Origin: Achromobacter sp. MYb9
GTDB lineage: Bacteria > Pseudomonadota > Gammaproteobacteria > Burkholderiales > Burkholderiaceae_B
Length of the DNA: 64,000 bases
Assembly: GCF_002975275.1 (NCBI RefSeq)
Contig: NZ_PCOQ01000004.1
Location: 124,001 to 188,000, forward strand
Direction of reading: 5' to 3'
Below are positions 8,903 through 17,427 of this stretch, in pieces; positions within the stretch are counted from its first letter, which is position 1; each line of letters begins with the position of its first letter. A program made the translations under genes and the position numbers. Below the pieces are notes generated by a model. The model did not search any database, was not told the DNA's origin, and saw only the letters and a program-made list of their open reading frames with translations.

Positions 8903-9276
8903 ACATGAATACCCATGATGAAACGCTGCAGGCGCTGGCCGGCAAGCTGCGTCCGCTTGTCGACAGCCAACGGCTGGACAACATCGTCGACCTGATCTCG
9001 CTGACTTCCGACCTGGTGGACCTGCTGGATCAGCCGATGGTGGAAAAGCTTGGGTTGCTGTCCGAGCAAGCGGCGGGCGCCGCATGGACGGCCGCCAACA
9101 GCGTGCGCGCCGCCCATGCGCAAACGCTGGCAGAAACGCATCCCCCCAGCCTGATGGGTTTGCTGGCGCTGCTGCGTGACGAGGACACGCGACGGGGGGT
9201 GGCGCTGGTGCTGCGCTCGCTGCAAAGCGTGGGGCGCCAGATGGGCGCGCAACGGGCCGATTACGCCAACTCCTGA
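8899..9276 (+). CDS. DUF1641 protein coupled to SQR
   Basis: A 125-residue helical, soluble protein with the DUF1641 look: repeated leucine-rich amphipathic helices (RLDNIVDLISLTSDLVDLLD) and a C-terminal LMGLLALLRDED segment. Members are often found next to SQR and formate dehydrogenase genes, where their role is unproven. Here the start overlaps the SQR stop by 4 nt, which implies a fixed ratio with SQR. An ATG two codons later is possible. A strong terminator follows 18 nt after the stop. Confidence 0.85.
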   Translation: MNMNTHDETLQALAGKLRPLVDSQRLDNIVDLISLTSDLVDLLDQPMVEKLGLLSEQAAGAAWTAANSVRAAHAQTLAETHPPSLMGLLALLRDEDTRRGVALVLRSLQSVGRQMGAQRADYANS

Positions 9277-9294
9277 CGCAGCGCACGACTGACG

Positions 9295-9326
9295 AAAAAA
9301 AACCCGGCATTGCTGCCGGGCTTTTT
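9295..9326. terminator. bidirectional intrinsic terminator between DUF1641 gene and clpB
   Basis: The stem CCCGGCA (9303-9309) pairs with TGCCGGG (9314-9320) over a TTGC loop. Eight A residues precede it (9295-9302) and CTTTTT follows it, so it provides a U-tract in both directions. It can end both the rightward SQR operon and the leftward clpB transcript. Confidence 0.93.
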
Positions 9327-9340
9327 CATGCTGCCACCGC

Positions 9341-11947
9341 TTACTGCAACGTTCTGGTAAAGACGAATTCGCCATCCCGCCAATCCACCGGCACCACGTC
9401 GCGGGGGCCGAACTTGCCCTCCAGGATCAGGCGCGCCACCGGGTTTTCGATCTGCTGCTGGATCGCACGCTTCAAGGGGCGCGCGCCAAACACGGGATCG
9501 AACCCCGAACGGGCCAGTTCCGCCAACGCCGGCTCGGTGACTTCCAGCCGCATTTCCTGCTTCTCCAGGCGTGCGCCAAGACGGCGCAGCTGGATGCGGG
9601 CGATGGACTCGATGTGCTGAGCCTCCAGACCGTGGAACACGACCACTTCGTCGATGCGGTTCAGGAACTCGGGCCGCAGGGTCTGCTTGAGTTCGCCCCA
9701 CACCACTTCCTTGACCACGTCGTACGGCTGTCCGGCCAGGCTCTGGATGTGATGCGAGCCCAGGTTCGACGTCATCACGATCACCGTGTTGCGGAAGTCC
9801 ACCGTGCGGCCCTGGCCATCGGTCAGGCGCCCGTCGTCCAGCACTTGCAGCAGCACGTTGAACACGTCCGGATGGGCCTTTTCGACTTCATCCAGCAGGA
9901 TCACGCTGTACGGCTTGCGGCGCACGGCTTCGGTCAGGTAGCCGCCCTCTTCGTAGCCCACGTATCCGGGCGGCGCGCCGATCAGCCGCGCCACCGAGTG
10001 CTTCTCCATGAATTCGCTCATGTCGATGCGGATCAGGTGCTCTTCGGAGTCGAACATGAATTCGGCCAACGCACGCGTCAACTCGGTCTTGCCCACCCCG
10101 GTCGGGCCCAGGAACAGGAACGAACCGTAGGGCCGCGCCGGGTCTGCCAGACCGGCACGCGAACGCCGGATGGCGTCGGAGACCAGTCGCACGGCTTCGT
10201 CCTGGCCCACCACGCGCTTGTGCAGGAATTCCTCCATGTGCAGCAGCTTCTCGCGTTCTCCCTGCATCATCTTGGACACCGGAATGCCCGTTGCGCGCGA
10301 CACGACCTCGGCGATTTCCTCGGCGCCAACGCGGGTGCGCAGCAGGCGCGGGCGCATGTCGTCTCCCTCGGCATTTTCCGCGGCCTGCGCGGCGCCGACT
10401 TCGGCGGCCTTCAGGCGCGATTCCAGGTCCGGCAGCTTGCCGTATTGCAGTTCGGCCAATTTGTCGAACTGACCCTTGCGCTGCAGTTCGGCCATTTCGG
10501 CGCGCACGCTGTCGATCTCTTCCTTGATGGCCTGCGTGCCTTGCACCGCGGCCTTCTCGGCCTTCCAGATTTCCTCGAAGTCGTTGTATTCGCGTTGCAG
10601 CTTTTCCAGTTCGTCTTCGATGACGCCCAGGCGGCGCTTGGACGCGTCGTCGGTTTCCTTCTTGACGGCTTCGCGTTCGATCTTCAGCTGGATGATGCGG
10701 CGGTCCAGCTTGTCCATCACTTCCGGCTTGGAGTCGATTTCCATCCGAATACGCGCGCCGGCCTCGTCGATCAGGTCGATGGCCTTGTCGGGCAGGAAGC
10801 GGTCTGTGATGTAGCGGTGCGACAGCTCGGCCGCGGCCACGATGGCCGGGTCGGTGATCTCGACGCCGTGGTGGATCTCATAGCGTTCCTGCAAGCCGCG
10901 CAGGATGGCGATGGTGGATTCCACATCGGGCTCGTCGACCAGCACCTTCTGGAAGCGCCGCTCCAGCGCCGCGTCCTTTTCGATGTACTTGCGGTATTCG
11001 TCCAGCGTGGTGGCGCCAATGCAATGCAGCTCGCCGCGCGCAAGCGCCGGCTTGAGCATGTTGCCTGCGTCCATCGCGCCTTCGGCCTTGCCCGCGCCGA
11101 CCATGGTGTGCAGCTCATCGATGAAGACGATGTTGCTGCCATCGTCCTGGCCCAGCTCTTTCAGCACGGCCTTCAGGCGCTCTTCGAATTCGCCTCGGAA
11201 CTTGGCGCCCGCCAACAGCGCGGCCAGATCCAGCGACAGCACCCGCTTGCCGCGCAGGCTTTCGGGCACTTCGTCGTTGACGATGCGCTGCGCCAGGCCT
11301 TCGACGATGGCGGTCTTGCCCACGCCGGGCTCGCCGATCAGGACGGGATTGTTCTTCGTGCGACGCTGCAGGATCTGGATGGTGCGGCGGATCTCGTCAT
11401 CGCGGCCGATCACCGGATCAAGCTTGCCCTGACGGGCGCGCTCGGTCAGGTCCATGGTGTACTTGGACAGGGCTTCGCGGTTGGATTCGCCTTCGGCGCC
11501 GGACACGTTTTCACCGCCGCGCACGGCGTCGACCGCGGCCTCGAGGGCCTTTTTCTGCAGGCCGGCTTCACGCAGGATGCGGCCTGCCTCGCCCTTGTCG
11601 TCGGCCAGCGCCAGCAGGAACAGTTCGCTGGCGATGTAGGTGTCGCCACGGCGGGCAGCTTCCTTGTCGGTGCGGGTCAGCACGGCGTTCAGGTCGCGGC
11701 CGACCTGCACGTTGTCGTCGCCCTGCACTTGCGGCAGCGACTTCATCGCGCTTTCCAATGCAGACTGCACGCGGTTGACCGCCACCCCGGCGCGCGCCAG
11801 CAGGCTTCCTGCGCCGCTGTCCGCGTCGGACAGCAAGGCGGAGAGCACGTGGATGGGCTCGATATAGGGATGGTCGTTACGGGCGGCCAGACTTTGAGCG
11901 TCGGCCAGGGCTTGCTGGAACTTGGTGGTGAGTTTGTCGAATCGCAT
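9341..11947 (-). CDS. clpB: ATP-dependent disaggregase ClpB
   Basis: An 868-residue hexameric AAA+ chaperone that works with DnaK to pull proteins out of aggregates. The Clp N-domain covers residues 1-145. NBD1 has Walker [10 protein letters not shown] and is followed by the long coiled-coil middle domain (about 410-525) that distinguishes ClpB from ClpA. NBD2 has GPTGVGKTE, and the protein ends in the D2-small domain. Length is typical. An internal Met near residue 148 ([14 protein letters not shown]) could give the short ClpB isoform. A heat-shock-like promoter lies about 60 nt upstream. Confidence 0.98.
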   Translation of the reverse strand: MRFDKLTTKFQQALADAQSLAARNDHPYIEPIHVLSALLSDADSGAGSLLARAGVAVNRVQSALESAMKSLPQVQGDDNVQVGRDLNAVLTRTDKEAARRGDTYIASELFLLALADDKGEAGRILREAGLQKKALEAAVDAVRGGENVSGAEGESNREALSKYTMDLTERARQGKLDPVIGRDDEIRRTIQILQRRTKNNPVLIGEPGVGKTAIVEGLAQRIVNDEVPESLRGKRVLSLDLAALLAGAKFRGEFEERLKAVLKELGQDDGSNIVFIDELHTMVGAGKAEGAMDAGNMLKPALARGELHCIGATTLDEYRKYIEKDAALERRFQKVLVDEPDVESTIAILRGLQERYEIHHGVEITDPAIVAAAELSHRYITDRFLPDKAIDLIDEAGARIRMEIDSKPEVMDKLDRRIIQLKIEREAVKKETDDASKRRLGVIEDELEKLQREYNDFEEIWKAEKAAVQGTQAIKEEIDSVRAEMAELQRKGQFDKLAELQYGKLPDLESRLKAAEVGAAQAAENAEGDDMRPRLLRTRVGAEEIAEVVSRATGIPVSKMMQGEREKLLHMEEFLHKRVVGQDEAVRLVSDAIRRSRAGLADPARPYGSFLFLGPTGVGKTELTRALAEFMFDSEEHLIRIDMSEFMEKHSVARLIGAPPGYVGYEEGGYLTEAVRRKPYSVILLDEVEKAHPDVFNVLLQVLDDGRLTDGQGRTVDFRNTVIVMTSNLGSHHIQSLAGQPYDVVKEVVWGELKQTLRPEFLNRIDEVVVFHGLEAQHIESIARIQLRRLGARLEKQEMRLEVTEPALAELARSGFDPVFGARPLKRAIQQQIENPVARLILEGKFGPRDVVPVDWRDGEFVFTRTLQ

Positions 11948-12008
11948 AATGGTCGTTTGGCTTGTTGGAGAGCCTGACCGATACGTGCCGGCTGGCTCGA
12001 TATCCTGA

Positions 12009-12036
12009 ATATGCGGCCGGATGAGAGAATTTCAAC
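12009..12036 (-). promoter_or_regulatory. sigma-32 (heat-shock) type promoter of clpB
   Basis: On the minus strand, GTTGAA (12036-12031) and CCGCATAT (12016-12009) are separated by 14 nt. The RpoH consensus is CTTGAA with a 13-15 nt gap and CCCCATNT, so only one base differs in each element. The -10 lies 61 nt from the clpB ATG, a sensible leader. This is a pattern match, not a measured start site. Confidence 0.65.
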
Positions 12037-12083
12037 ACCGTCCGGGCACTTGTTTTGCTACGCCGTGCAGCACAATCCGACCT

Positions 12084-12521
12084 ATGAGCATATACGTTTT
12101 TGTCTACGGCACCCTACGCGCCGGCGAAATCAATGATCTGGCGCAAGCCGCCGCCAAACGAGGCCTGCCCGCCCCCCGGCCGGTGGGCCCGGCGACCGTG
12201 CCCGGCATGCTGGTGGACTTCGGCGATTGGCCGGGACTGATCCCCGTGACGGACGGACGCCGCGTGCGCGGCGAGGTCTACGAGGTACCGCCGGCGTTCA
12301 TCGCGCTGATGGATGAAATCGAGGAATACGTGCCCGGCCAGCCTTGCTGCTTTGTGCGCCGCGAAATCTTCGCGCGCCTGGATTCCACGCCGCAAGCCCC
12401 CCTGGAAATCCTCTGCCAGTACTACCCCATCGACCCGGCGTGGCGTGGCGCCGCCACCGATATCGACGGCGAAGACTGGATCGCGCACCGGCGCGGGCGG
12501 GCGAACGGCGCAACCCCGTAA
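12084..12521 (+). CDS. gamma-glutamylcyclotransferase-like (AIG2/GGCT) protein
   Basis: A 145-residue protein of the GGCT fold. The substrate-binding YGTLR motif is at residues 8-12 and the general acid is in the DEIEEY segment near residue 77. Family members convert gamma-glutamyl amines or peptides to 5-oxoproline. The short length and VPGMLVDFGDWPG segment match bacterial YtfP-like members, for which activity is often unproven. It is divergent from clpB and 98 nt upstream of FNR on the same strand. Confidence 0.85.
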   Translation: MSIYVFVYGTLRAGEINDLAQAAAKRGLPAPRPVGPATVPGMLVDFGDWPGLIPVTDGRRVRGEVYEVPPAFIALMDEIEEYVPGQPCCFVRREIFARLDSTPQAPLEILCQYYPIDPAWRGAATDIDGEDWIAHRRGRANGATP

Positions 12522-12619
12522 GACGGCCGTAGTAACAACAGACTACAATGGGCGTTGTCTTCACGCTTTACACCCGTTTCGCCCCCTTGGCTGGCGACGG
12601 GCACTATAGAGGTCATCGT

Positions 12620-13348
12620 ATGCAAAAACGGGTTCCCGTCGCCCCTGATGGCGCCCACTGTTCCACATGCATGTTGGGACACGTGTGCGTGCCCGTGGGA
12701 ATGGCCGCCGCCGAAGTGGAAAAACTGGATGAGCTGGTGAAAGAGCGTGTTCGCCTGGAAAAGGGCAAGACGCTGTATTCGCTGGATCATCCGCTTGATG
12801 CCGTCTACAGCGTGCGCTTCGGCAGCATCAAGACCCAGTTGGAAGACGCGACCGGCCAGATCCAGGTCACGGGCTTTCATTTGCCCGGCGAAATCGTCGG
12901 CATGGACGGCATGCTGGAAGGCAAGCACGTGTCGGCCGCCGTCGCGCTGGAAGACTCGGAAGTCTGTGTCATCCGCCTGGCCGACGTCGACCGCGTGGCC
13001 GCTCACCTGCCATCGCTGCAGCAGCAGTTCCGGCGCCTGATGAGCCGCGAGATCACGCGTTCGCACCAGATGCTGGCGTCGCTGGGGTCAATGCGTTCCG
13101 AACAGCGTCTGGCGGCCTTCCTGCTGAACCTGTCGCAACGGTATGCGTCGCTGGGTTATTCGTCGACCGAGTTCGTGCTGCGCATGAGCCGCGAGGAAAT
13201 CGGCAATTACCTTGGCTTGACGCTGGAAACGGTCAGCCGTCTGTTTTCGCGTTTCGCGCGCGAAGGCCTGATCAAGATCAACCAGCGCGAAGTCCGCATC
13301 CTGGATCTGCCCGCGCTCAAGCAACTGCTGGGCCTCGAGATCTGCTGA
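12620..13348 (+). CDS. fnr: FNR/Crp-family oxygen-responsive regulator
   Basis: A 242-residue oxygen-sensing regulator. Three N-terminal cysteines (14, 17 and 23 in HCSTCMLGHVC) plus Cys116 match the four [4Fe-4S] ligands of FNR. A cyclic-nucleotide-like beta barrel, a dimer helix and a C-terminal winged helix follow. The recognition helix contains ETVSR, the residues that read TTGAT half-sites. The protein should activate microaerobic and anaerobic genes when its cluster is intact. The start at 12620 puts the cysteines at the usual distance; the frame is open further up but that stretch does not resemble FNR. Confidence 0.95.
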   Translation: MQKRVPVAPDGAHCSTCMLGHVCVPVGMAAAEVEKLDELVKERVRLEKGKTLYSLDHPLDAVYSVRFGSIKTQLEDATGQIQVTGFHLPGEIVGMDGMLEGKHVSAAVALEDSEVCVIRLADVDRVAAHLPSLQQQFRRLMSREITRSHQMLASLGSMRSEQRLAAFLLNLSQRYASLGYSSTEFVLRMSREEIGNYLGLTLETVSRLFSRFAREGLIKINQREVRILDLPALKQLLGLEIC

Positions 13349-13362
13349 CGCCACGCCGCGCC

Positions 13363-14568
13363 ATGCGCCGCGCCTTTGCTCCCTTTGCGCCCGATCAACT
13401 GCCGCCCGCCCGCGCGCGCCGGCTTTCCGGACGCCGCCTGGGCGCCGCCCTGGTGTTGGCCGGCGCGTTCGCGCCTTGCGTCCTGCACGCCCAGACGCCG
13501 CTGCCCGACCCCTACGATTACGACGAAACCGTTCCCGCGCCCAAACGTGCCACGCCGTTGCACTGGCAGACCGTGGAACTGGGCAAGCCAGGGCATCGGT
13601 ACAAGATGCCAATCTATGCTAACCGCAACCTGGCCCGGGACGACCTGCGCGATATCAAGCAGGTCTTGATCATGATCCATGGCGTGAAGCGCGACGCCGA
13701 CCGCTATTACGACACCGCCACCGGCCTGCTGGCGCAGAACCCGGACCGGGCGCGCGACACGCTGGTCCTGGCGCCGCGCTTTCCCGGATCCATCGATTCG
13801 GGCTTCGGCGGCATGGCCGCGTGGCGCAAAGCCACCTGGGAAGAAGGCGAAGAAAGCATCCAGGCCGCCGGACGGCCAGCCCCGGTCACCTCGTTCCAGG
13901 TGCTGGACGACCTGTTGCGCAGCCTGGACGACCGCAAGCGCCTGCCGGCCCTGGCCACCATCGTGCTGGCCGGGCATTCCGCAGGCGGGCAGCTGGTGCA
14001 GCGCTATGCCGTGCTGAACAACACCGACGGCCCGTTGCGCCGCGACGGACTGGCGCTGCGCTACGTGATCGCGAACCCCTCGTCCTACCTGTACCTGACC
14101 AACGAGCGCCCGCGCGCCGACGGCAAAGGCTATGCGCCCTACGAGCGCGGCATCTGCCCCACCTACAACCAGTACAAGTACGGCACGGACAAACTACCGC
14201 CCTACGCGCGCGAAACCGACGATACGCGGCTCTTCATCCGCTATGCCGCCCGCGACGTGACCTACCTGCTGGGCGGGGCCGACAACAACCCCGAACACCG
14301 CCTGCTGGACAAGACCTGCGGCGCCGAAGCCCAAGGCGCCACGCGGTTGGCTCGCGGCACGGCGTATGTGCAGTACGAGTACCAGTTGGCGGCCCGCGGC
14401 GCCAAGCCCGTGCCGCTGCACCGCAACAGCTTCGAGGTCGGCGGCGTGGGCCACGACAACAAGGGCATGTTCGGCTCCGTGTGCGGCGCCCGAGCCTTGC
14501 TGGGCAGCGACGCCCAGGCGGGCGACCGAGCCGCCGCCTGCGACATCATCAAGCCGCGCGGCAAGTAA
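13363..14568 (+). CDS. exported alpha/beta hydrolase of unknown substrate
   Basis: A 401-residue protein with a long positively charged leader and a hydrophobic segment (GAALVLAGAFAPCVLHA) ending in a likely signal-peptidase site near residue 43. A hydrolase core follows: an IMIHGVKRDAD oxyanion region and the nucleophile Ser in LAGHSAGGQ. The acid is likely in the segment near YLLGGADNNPEHR, and a late GVGHDNKGMF carries the candidate His. It starts 14 nt after fnr, so it may be co-transcribed. Cysteines in the C-terminal half could form disulfides in the periplasm. Confidence 0.8.
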   Translation: MRRAFAPFAPDQLPPARARRLSGRRLGAALVLAGAFAPCVLHAQTPLPDPYDYDETVPAPKRATPLHWQTVELGKPGHRYKMPIYANRNLARDDLRDIKQVLIMIHGVKRDADRYYDTATGLLAQNPDRARDTLVLAPRFPGSIDSGFGGMAAWRKATWEEGEESIQAAGRPAPVTSFQVLDDLLRSLDDRKRLPALATIVLAGHSAGGQLVQRYAVLNNTDGPLRRDGLALRYVIANPSSYLYLTNERPRADGKGYAPYERGICPTYNQYKYGTDKLPPYARETDDTRLFIRYAARDVTYLLGGADNNPEHRLLDKTCGAEAQGATRLARGTAYVQYEYQLAARGAKPVPLHRNSFEVGGVGHDNKGMFGSVCGARALLGSDAQAGDRAAACDIIKPRGK

Positions 14569-14648
14569 CCGCCCCCGGGCGCCCCCGGCAAGGCGCCGGC
14601 GCACCGCCGATCCAGACAAATTCCTGAATTAAAACCGTTTGCAAGTAC

Positions 14649-15089
14649 GTGCATTTCTGCGTGCGCAGGCGCAAGATCGCGCTATCGGACAAGATCGGGC
14701 GCAAGCCGCTGCTGATCTTCTTCGGCGTGGCGGGCGCGGCGTTGACGGTGCTGATCCTGATGCCCCTGTCGCACACCCGGTCGCCCTTCATCGCGTTCCT
14801 GCTGATCTGCGGCGCGTGGGTGTTCACGGCAGGCTATACGTCGATCAACGCCGTGGTGAAGGCCGAGTTGTTTCCCACCAATATCCGCGCGACCGGCGTG
14901 GCGGTGCCGTATGCGGTCACGGTATCGATCTTCGGGGGCACGGCGCCCGCCATCGCCCTGTTCTTCAAGCAGCAAGGGCACGAAGAGTGGTTCTACTACT
15001 ACCTGGCGGGCGTGATCTTCCTGTCACTGCTGGTGTACGCCACGATGCGCGACACCAAGCATCAGTCGGCCATGCACCGGCACGATTGA
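14649..15089 (+). pseudogene. C-terminal remnant of an MFS metabolite:H+ symporter
   Basis: From about 14676 the frame reads like the last third of a roughly 430-residue MHS-family transporter (KgtP/ProP type). The inter-helix motif LSDKIGRKPLL is followed by four hydrophobic helices and the typical AELFPTNIRATGVA loop. The first eight or so helices are missing. The frame runs up only to a TGA at 14625 through sequence unlike any transporter, and the only start is a GTG at 14649 with no ribosome site. I read this as a 5'-deleted gene. A strong terminator follows. Confidence 0.8.
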
Positions 15090-15108
15090 CCTAGGGAAAT
15101 TCCCGACG

Positions 15109-15134
15109 CTGCCGGCTTGACGCCGGCAGTTTTT
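15109..15134 (+). terminator. intrinsic terminator after the MFS remnant
   Basis: The stem CTGCCGGC (15109-15116) pairs with GCCGGCAG (15122-15129) over a five-base loop, followed by TTTTT (15130-15134). It separates the transporter remnant from the ArsR-controlled cluster. Confidence 0.92.
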
Positions 15135-15145
15135 CGGATAGATAC

Positions 15146-15161
15146 TTAACCTTATGGTTAA
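15146..15161. promoter_or_regulatory. ArsR-type operator straddling the arsR start codon
   Basis: A perfect inverted repeat, TTAACC (15146-15151) and GGTTAA (15156-15161) around TTAT, includes the ATG at 15154. Autoregulatory sites covering the translation start are common for ArsR-family repressors that precede SRPBCC genes. Binding here would block the promoter or initiation of its own cluster. Confidence 0.6.
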
Positions 15162-15585
15162 CTTAAACGACGATACGCTGGACAGCCTCTTTTCCGCCTT
15201 GGCCGATGGCACCCGGCGGCGGGTGCTGGCCGACCTGGAACGGGGCACGGCGTCGGTCAGCGAACTGGCCCGTCCCCACGCCATGTCGCTTCCGGCGTTC
15301 ATGAAGCACCTGCGCGTGCTGGAAGACGCCGGGCTGATCGCCCGCGCCAAGGACGGCCGCGTCGTCAGTTGCACGCTATCGCCCGAACCCATGCGGGCGG
15401 CGTCCGACTGGCTGGCGCGCTACGAGAAATTCTGGAACGGCCAACTGGATTCGCTGGCCCGGTACCTGTACCACGACGAGGAGATCCACCCATGCCCACC
15501 GCCCCCATCGAACTCCGCCTTACCCGTCGATTCGCCGCCCCCGTCGACCGTGTCTGGCGCGCCTGGACGGACCCGCAAGCGCTGA
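15154..15585 (+). CDS. ArsR-family winged-helix repressor
   Basis: A 143-residue regulator whose first 105 residues match the ArsR fold: a winged helix with TRRRVLADLERGTASVSELA and the recognition helix LPAFMKHLRVLEDAGLI. No metal-binding cysteine pair is visible, as usual in the SRPBCC-linked branch. The last 30-odd residues (PCPPPPSNS onward) are proline-rich and unlike the family. They arise because the frame runs 94 nt into the next gene. It heads a four-gene cluster and likely represses it. Confidence 0.88.
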   Translation: MVNLNDDTLDSLFSALADGTRRRVLADLERGTASVSELARPHAMSLPAFMKHLRVLEDAGLIARAKDGRVVSCTLSPEPMRAASDWLARYEKFWNGQLDSLARYLYHDEEIHPCPPPPSNSALPVDSPPPSTVSGAPGRTRKR

Positions 15586-15935
15586 TGCGCTGGTTCGGCC
15601 CCGCCGGCACGCGACAAGTGCTGGTGGCCGACACCGATGTGCGCGTGGGCGGCGCCTACCAGGTGGGCTTCGTCACGGAAGACGGCCAGTCGCATTACGC
15701 CAGCGGCGAGTACCGCGAGGTGCAACCGCAGCGCCGGCTGGTCTTCACCTGGGCCTGGCGCGACACCCCGGAAGAAGGGTCGCTGATCACCCTTGAATTC
15801 GCCCCCTCGCAGGGCGGCACCGAACTGGCCTTCCTGCAAACTCCGTTTGTCGACCAGGCAACCCGCGACAGCCACGAGAACGGCTGGGCAGGCGCGATGG
15901 ACCGGCTGGCGGACCATCTGGCAAGCGAGGCGTGA
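15492..15935 (+). CDS. SRPBCC/AHSA1-like ligand-binding protein
   Basis: A 147-residue START/Bet v1-like protein: RFAAPVDRVWRAWTDPQALMRWFGP at the N-terminus, a central VGGAYQVGF, and EFAPSQGGTELAFLQ before the C-terminal helix. The fold holds hydrophobic ligands; the name AHSA1 is by homology and does not imply Hsp90 work. The start at 15492 has GAGGAG upstream, inside the arsR frame, so the genes overlap by 94 nt. ArsR-SRPBCC pairs are widespread, but their ligand is unknown. Confidence 0.88.
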   Translation: MPTAPIELRLTRRFAAPVDRVWRAWTDPQALMRWFGPAGTRQVLVADTDVRVGGAYQVGFVTEDGQSHYASGEYREVQPQRRLVFTWAWRDTPEEGSLITLEFAPSQGGTELAFLQTPFVDQATRDSHENGWAGAMDRLADHLASEA

Positions 15936-15990
15936 ACCGCCCGTTTGCCCGCCCGGGCCCCGCCGGCCCGCCATGCAAAGGAGTCGCACC

Positions 15991-16689
15991 ATGCAAACCC
16001 CACATCCTGTCGTTTCCCGTCCGCAATGGGACGCCGCCCGTCAGGCCTTGCTAGACCGCGAAAAAGCCATGACGCGGGCCCAGGACGCCCTGGCCCGCGA
16101 CCGGCTCGACCTGCCATGGGTGCGGGTGGACAAGCCCTACCAATTCCAAAGCGCCCGCGGTCCGCTCGGCCTGGCTGACTTGTTCGCCGGCAAACGCCAA
16201 TTAATCATCTATCACTTCATGTACGGCCCGGATTGGGACGAGGGCTGCGTAGGCTGTTCGTTCCTGGCCGACCACCTGGACAGCGCCCTGACGCACTTGC
16301 GCCATCACGACGTATCGGTGGTGGCGGTGTCGCGCGCGCCGCTGGCCAAGCTGGACGCCTTCAAACGGCGCATGGGCTGGCGCTTCGATTGGTTCTCGTC
16401 CGAGGGCTGCGACTTCAACTTCGACCTCCATGCGTCGGTGCCGCAGGCCGATGGCAGCGTGGAAGAGCGCTCGGGCGCCAGCGCATTCTTCCACGACCCC
16501 GACGGCGAGATCTTCCACACCTACTCGGCCTTCGAACGAGGCGTGGAACGCTTGGTCGGCGCGTACAACTATCTGGATTTCGCCCCGCTGGGCCGCAATG
16601 AAACGGGCCCGCACTTCAACCTGGGCGACTGGGTCCGCCACCATGACCGGTATGACGACGCGCCCAAGGCGTGCCACGCCTGCGCCTGA
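15991..16689 (+). CDS. DUF899 thioredoxin-fold protein
   Basis: A 232-residue protein of the DUF899 family, predicted dithiol-disulfide oxidoreductases of the thioredoxin superfamily. The CxxC pair is in GCVGCSFLADHL. Family landmarks YHFMYGPDWDEGC, RMGWRFDWFSS and FHDPDGEIFHTYSAF are all present. No signal peptide is seen. The ATG at 15991 has AAGGAG 9 nt upstream. It follows the SRPBCC gene by 55 nt. Its biological role is not established. Confidence 0.88.
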   Translation: MQTPHPVVSRPQWDAARQALLDREKAMTRAQDALARDRLDLPWVRVDKPYQFQSARGPLGLADLFAGKRQLIIYHFMYGPDWDEGCVGCSFLADHLDSALTHLRHHDVSVVAVSRAPLAKLDAFKRRMGWRFDWFSSEGCDFNFDLHASVPQADGSVEERSGASAFFHDPDGEIFHTYSAFERGVERLVGAYNYLDFAPLGRNETGPHFNLGDWVRHHDRYDDAPKACHACA

Positions 16690-16702
16690 CGGCGCGCGCG
16701 CC

Positions 16703-17104
16703 ATGGCAGCGCTGTGGCTCGCCTGCCTGGGAGCCATGGCGGTGGGTCTGTGGATCGACACCCGGCTGACGCCTGCGGCGCTGCTGGCCAGCGAATGCGG
16801 CGCGCCAGGCGGGCTGTTTGACATGGCATGGCGGCACGGCGCCCTGATGCCCGCCAGTAGCGCCGCGATGGCCTTGGCCGCGCTGGCGCCATGGCCGGCG
16901 GGACGCACGTCCGCCCCACCGCTTGGTCAACGCCTGCTCTGCGCATTGGCGATGGCGATCGGGATGGTGCTGGGCGCGCGGCTGGGTGTGATGGCGGCGC
17001 TTGCACTGGGCGCGCCGCCATTTGGTGGCATGGCGCTGGGCATGGCGGCCGGCATGGCCGTTGCGCTACTGCCGGTTTTCGCGTTTAGCGCCGCGCGCCG
17101 GTAA
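16703..17104 (+). CDS. small hydrophobic membrane protein, unknown
   Basis: I do not recognise this 133-residue protein. It is rich in Ala, Gly, Leu and Met with about four hydrophobic helices (near 3-20, 40-58, 75-100 and 105-128). A start at 16643 inside the DUF899 gene is also possible; 16703 begins directly at the first helix but has no clear ribosome site. Its 3' end overlaps the convergent ferredoxin gene by 20 nt. Position suggests it belongs to the ArsR-controlled cluster. Confidence 0.6.
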   Translation: MAALWLACLGAMAVGLWIDTRLTPAALLASECGAPGGLFDMAWRHGALMPASSAAMALAALAPWPAGRTSAPPLGQRLLCALAMAIGMVLGARLGVMAALALGAPPFGGMALGMAAGMAVALLPVFAFSAARR

Positions 17105-17426
17105 GGGGCCGGGCCACAGCCGGGGTGGCGGGCGCGGCGTCGATCACCGCCGCCAGGGGCGCCTGGATCTCCAGGGCCGACGTGGCGTGCGCCACGCAAG
17201 GCAGGATCCAGCCTTCTTCCTTTTCGTCGCGCGACAGGCCGGGCCATTCGATGCCATAGGCCACCGAGCCTTCAAGCATCAGGCACATGCAGGCACGGCA
17301 TGTGCCGTTGCGGCACGAACTAGGCAGCTTGATGCCGGCCGCCTGCGCTGCCAGCAAGACGGGGGTGCCCGCGTCGGCGTCGAAACGCAGTCCGGCGGGC
17401 TGGACCAGGACCGGGAATGCAGGCAT
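17085..17426 (-). CDS. [2Fe-2S] plant-type ferredoxin
   Basis: A 113-residue electron carrier. Cluster ligands are Cys38, Cys43, Cys46 and Cys77 in the pattern SCRNGTCRAC then LPCVAHA; an extra Cys48 follows. The C-terminal 20 residues are a low-complexity Ala/Pro tail. It starts 1 nt after the Nudix stop, so the two form a tight two-gene unit. It could serve a reductase or oxygenase elsewhere; no partner is adjacent. Confidence 0.92.
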   Translation of the reverse strand: MPAFPVLVQPAGLRFDADAGTPVLLAAQAAGIKLPSSCRNGTCRACMCLMLEGSVAYGIEWPGLSRDEKEEGWILPCVAHATSALEIQAPLAAVIDAAPATPAVARPLTGARR

Positions 17427-17427
17427 G

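Noticed and set aside
9614-11977. A 787-codon open frame opposite clpB
   Set aside because: It mirrors clpB in full. Its product is rich in His, Gln, Arg, Val and Leu with no domain pattern, as expected from the antisense frame of a GC-rich gene with strong third-position bias.
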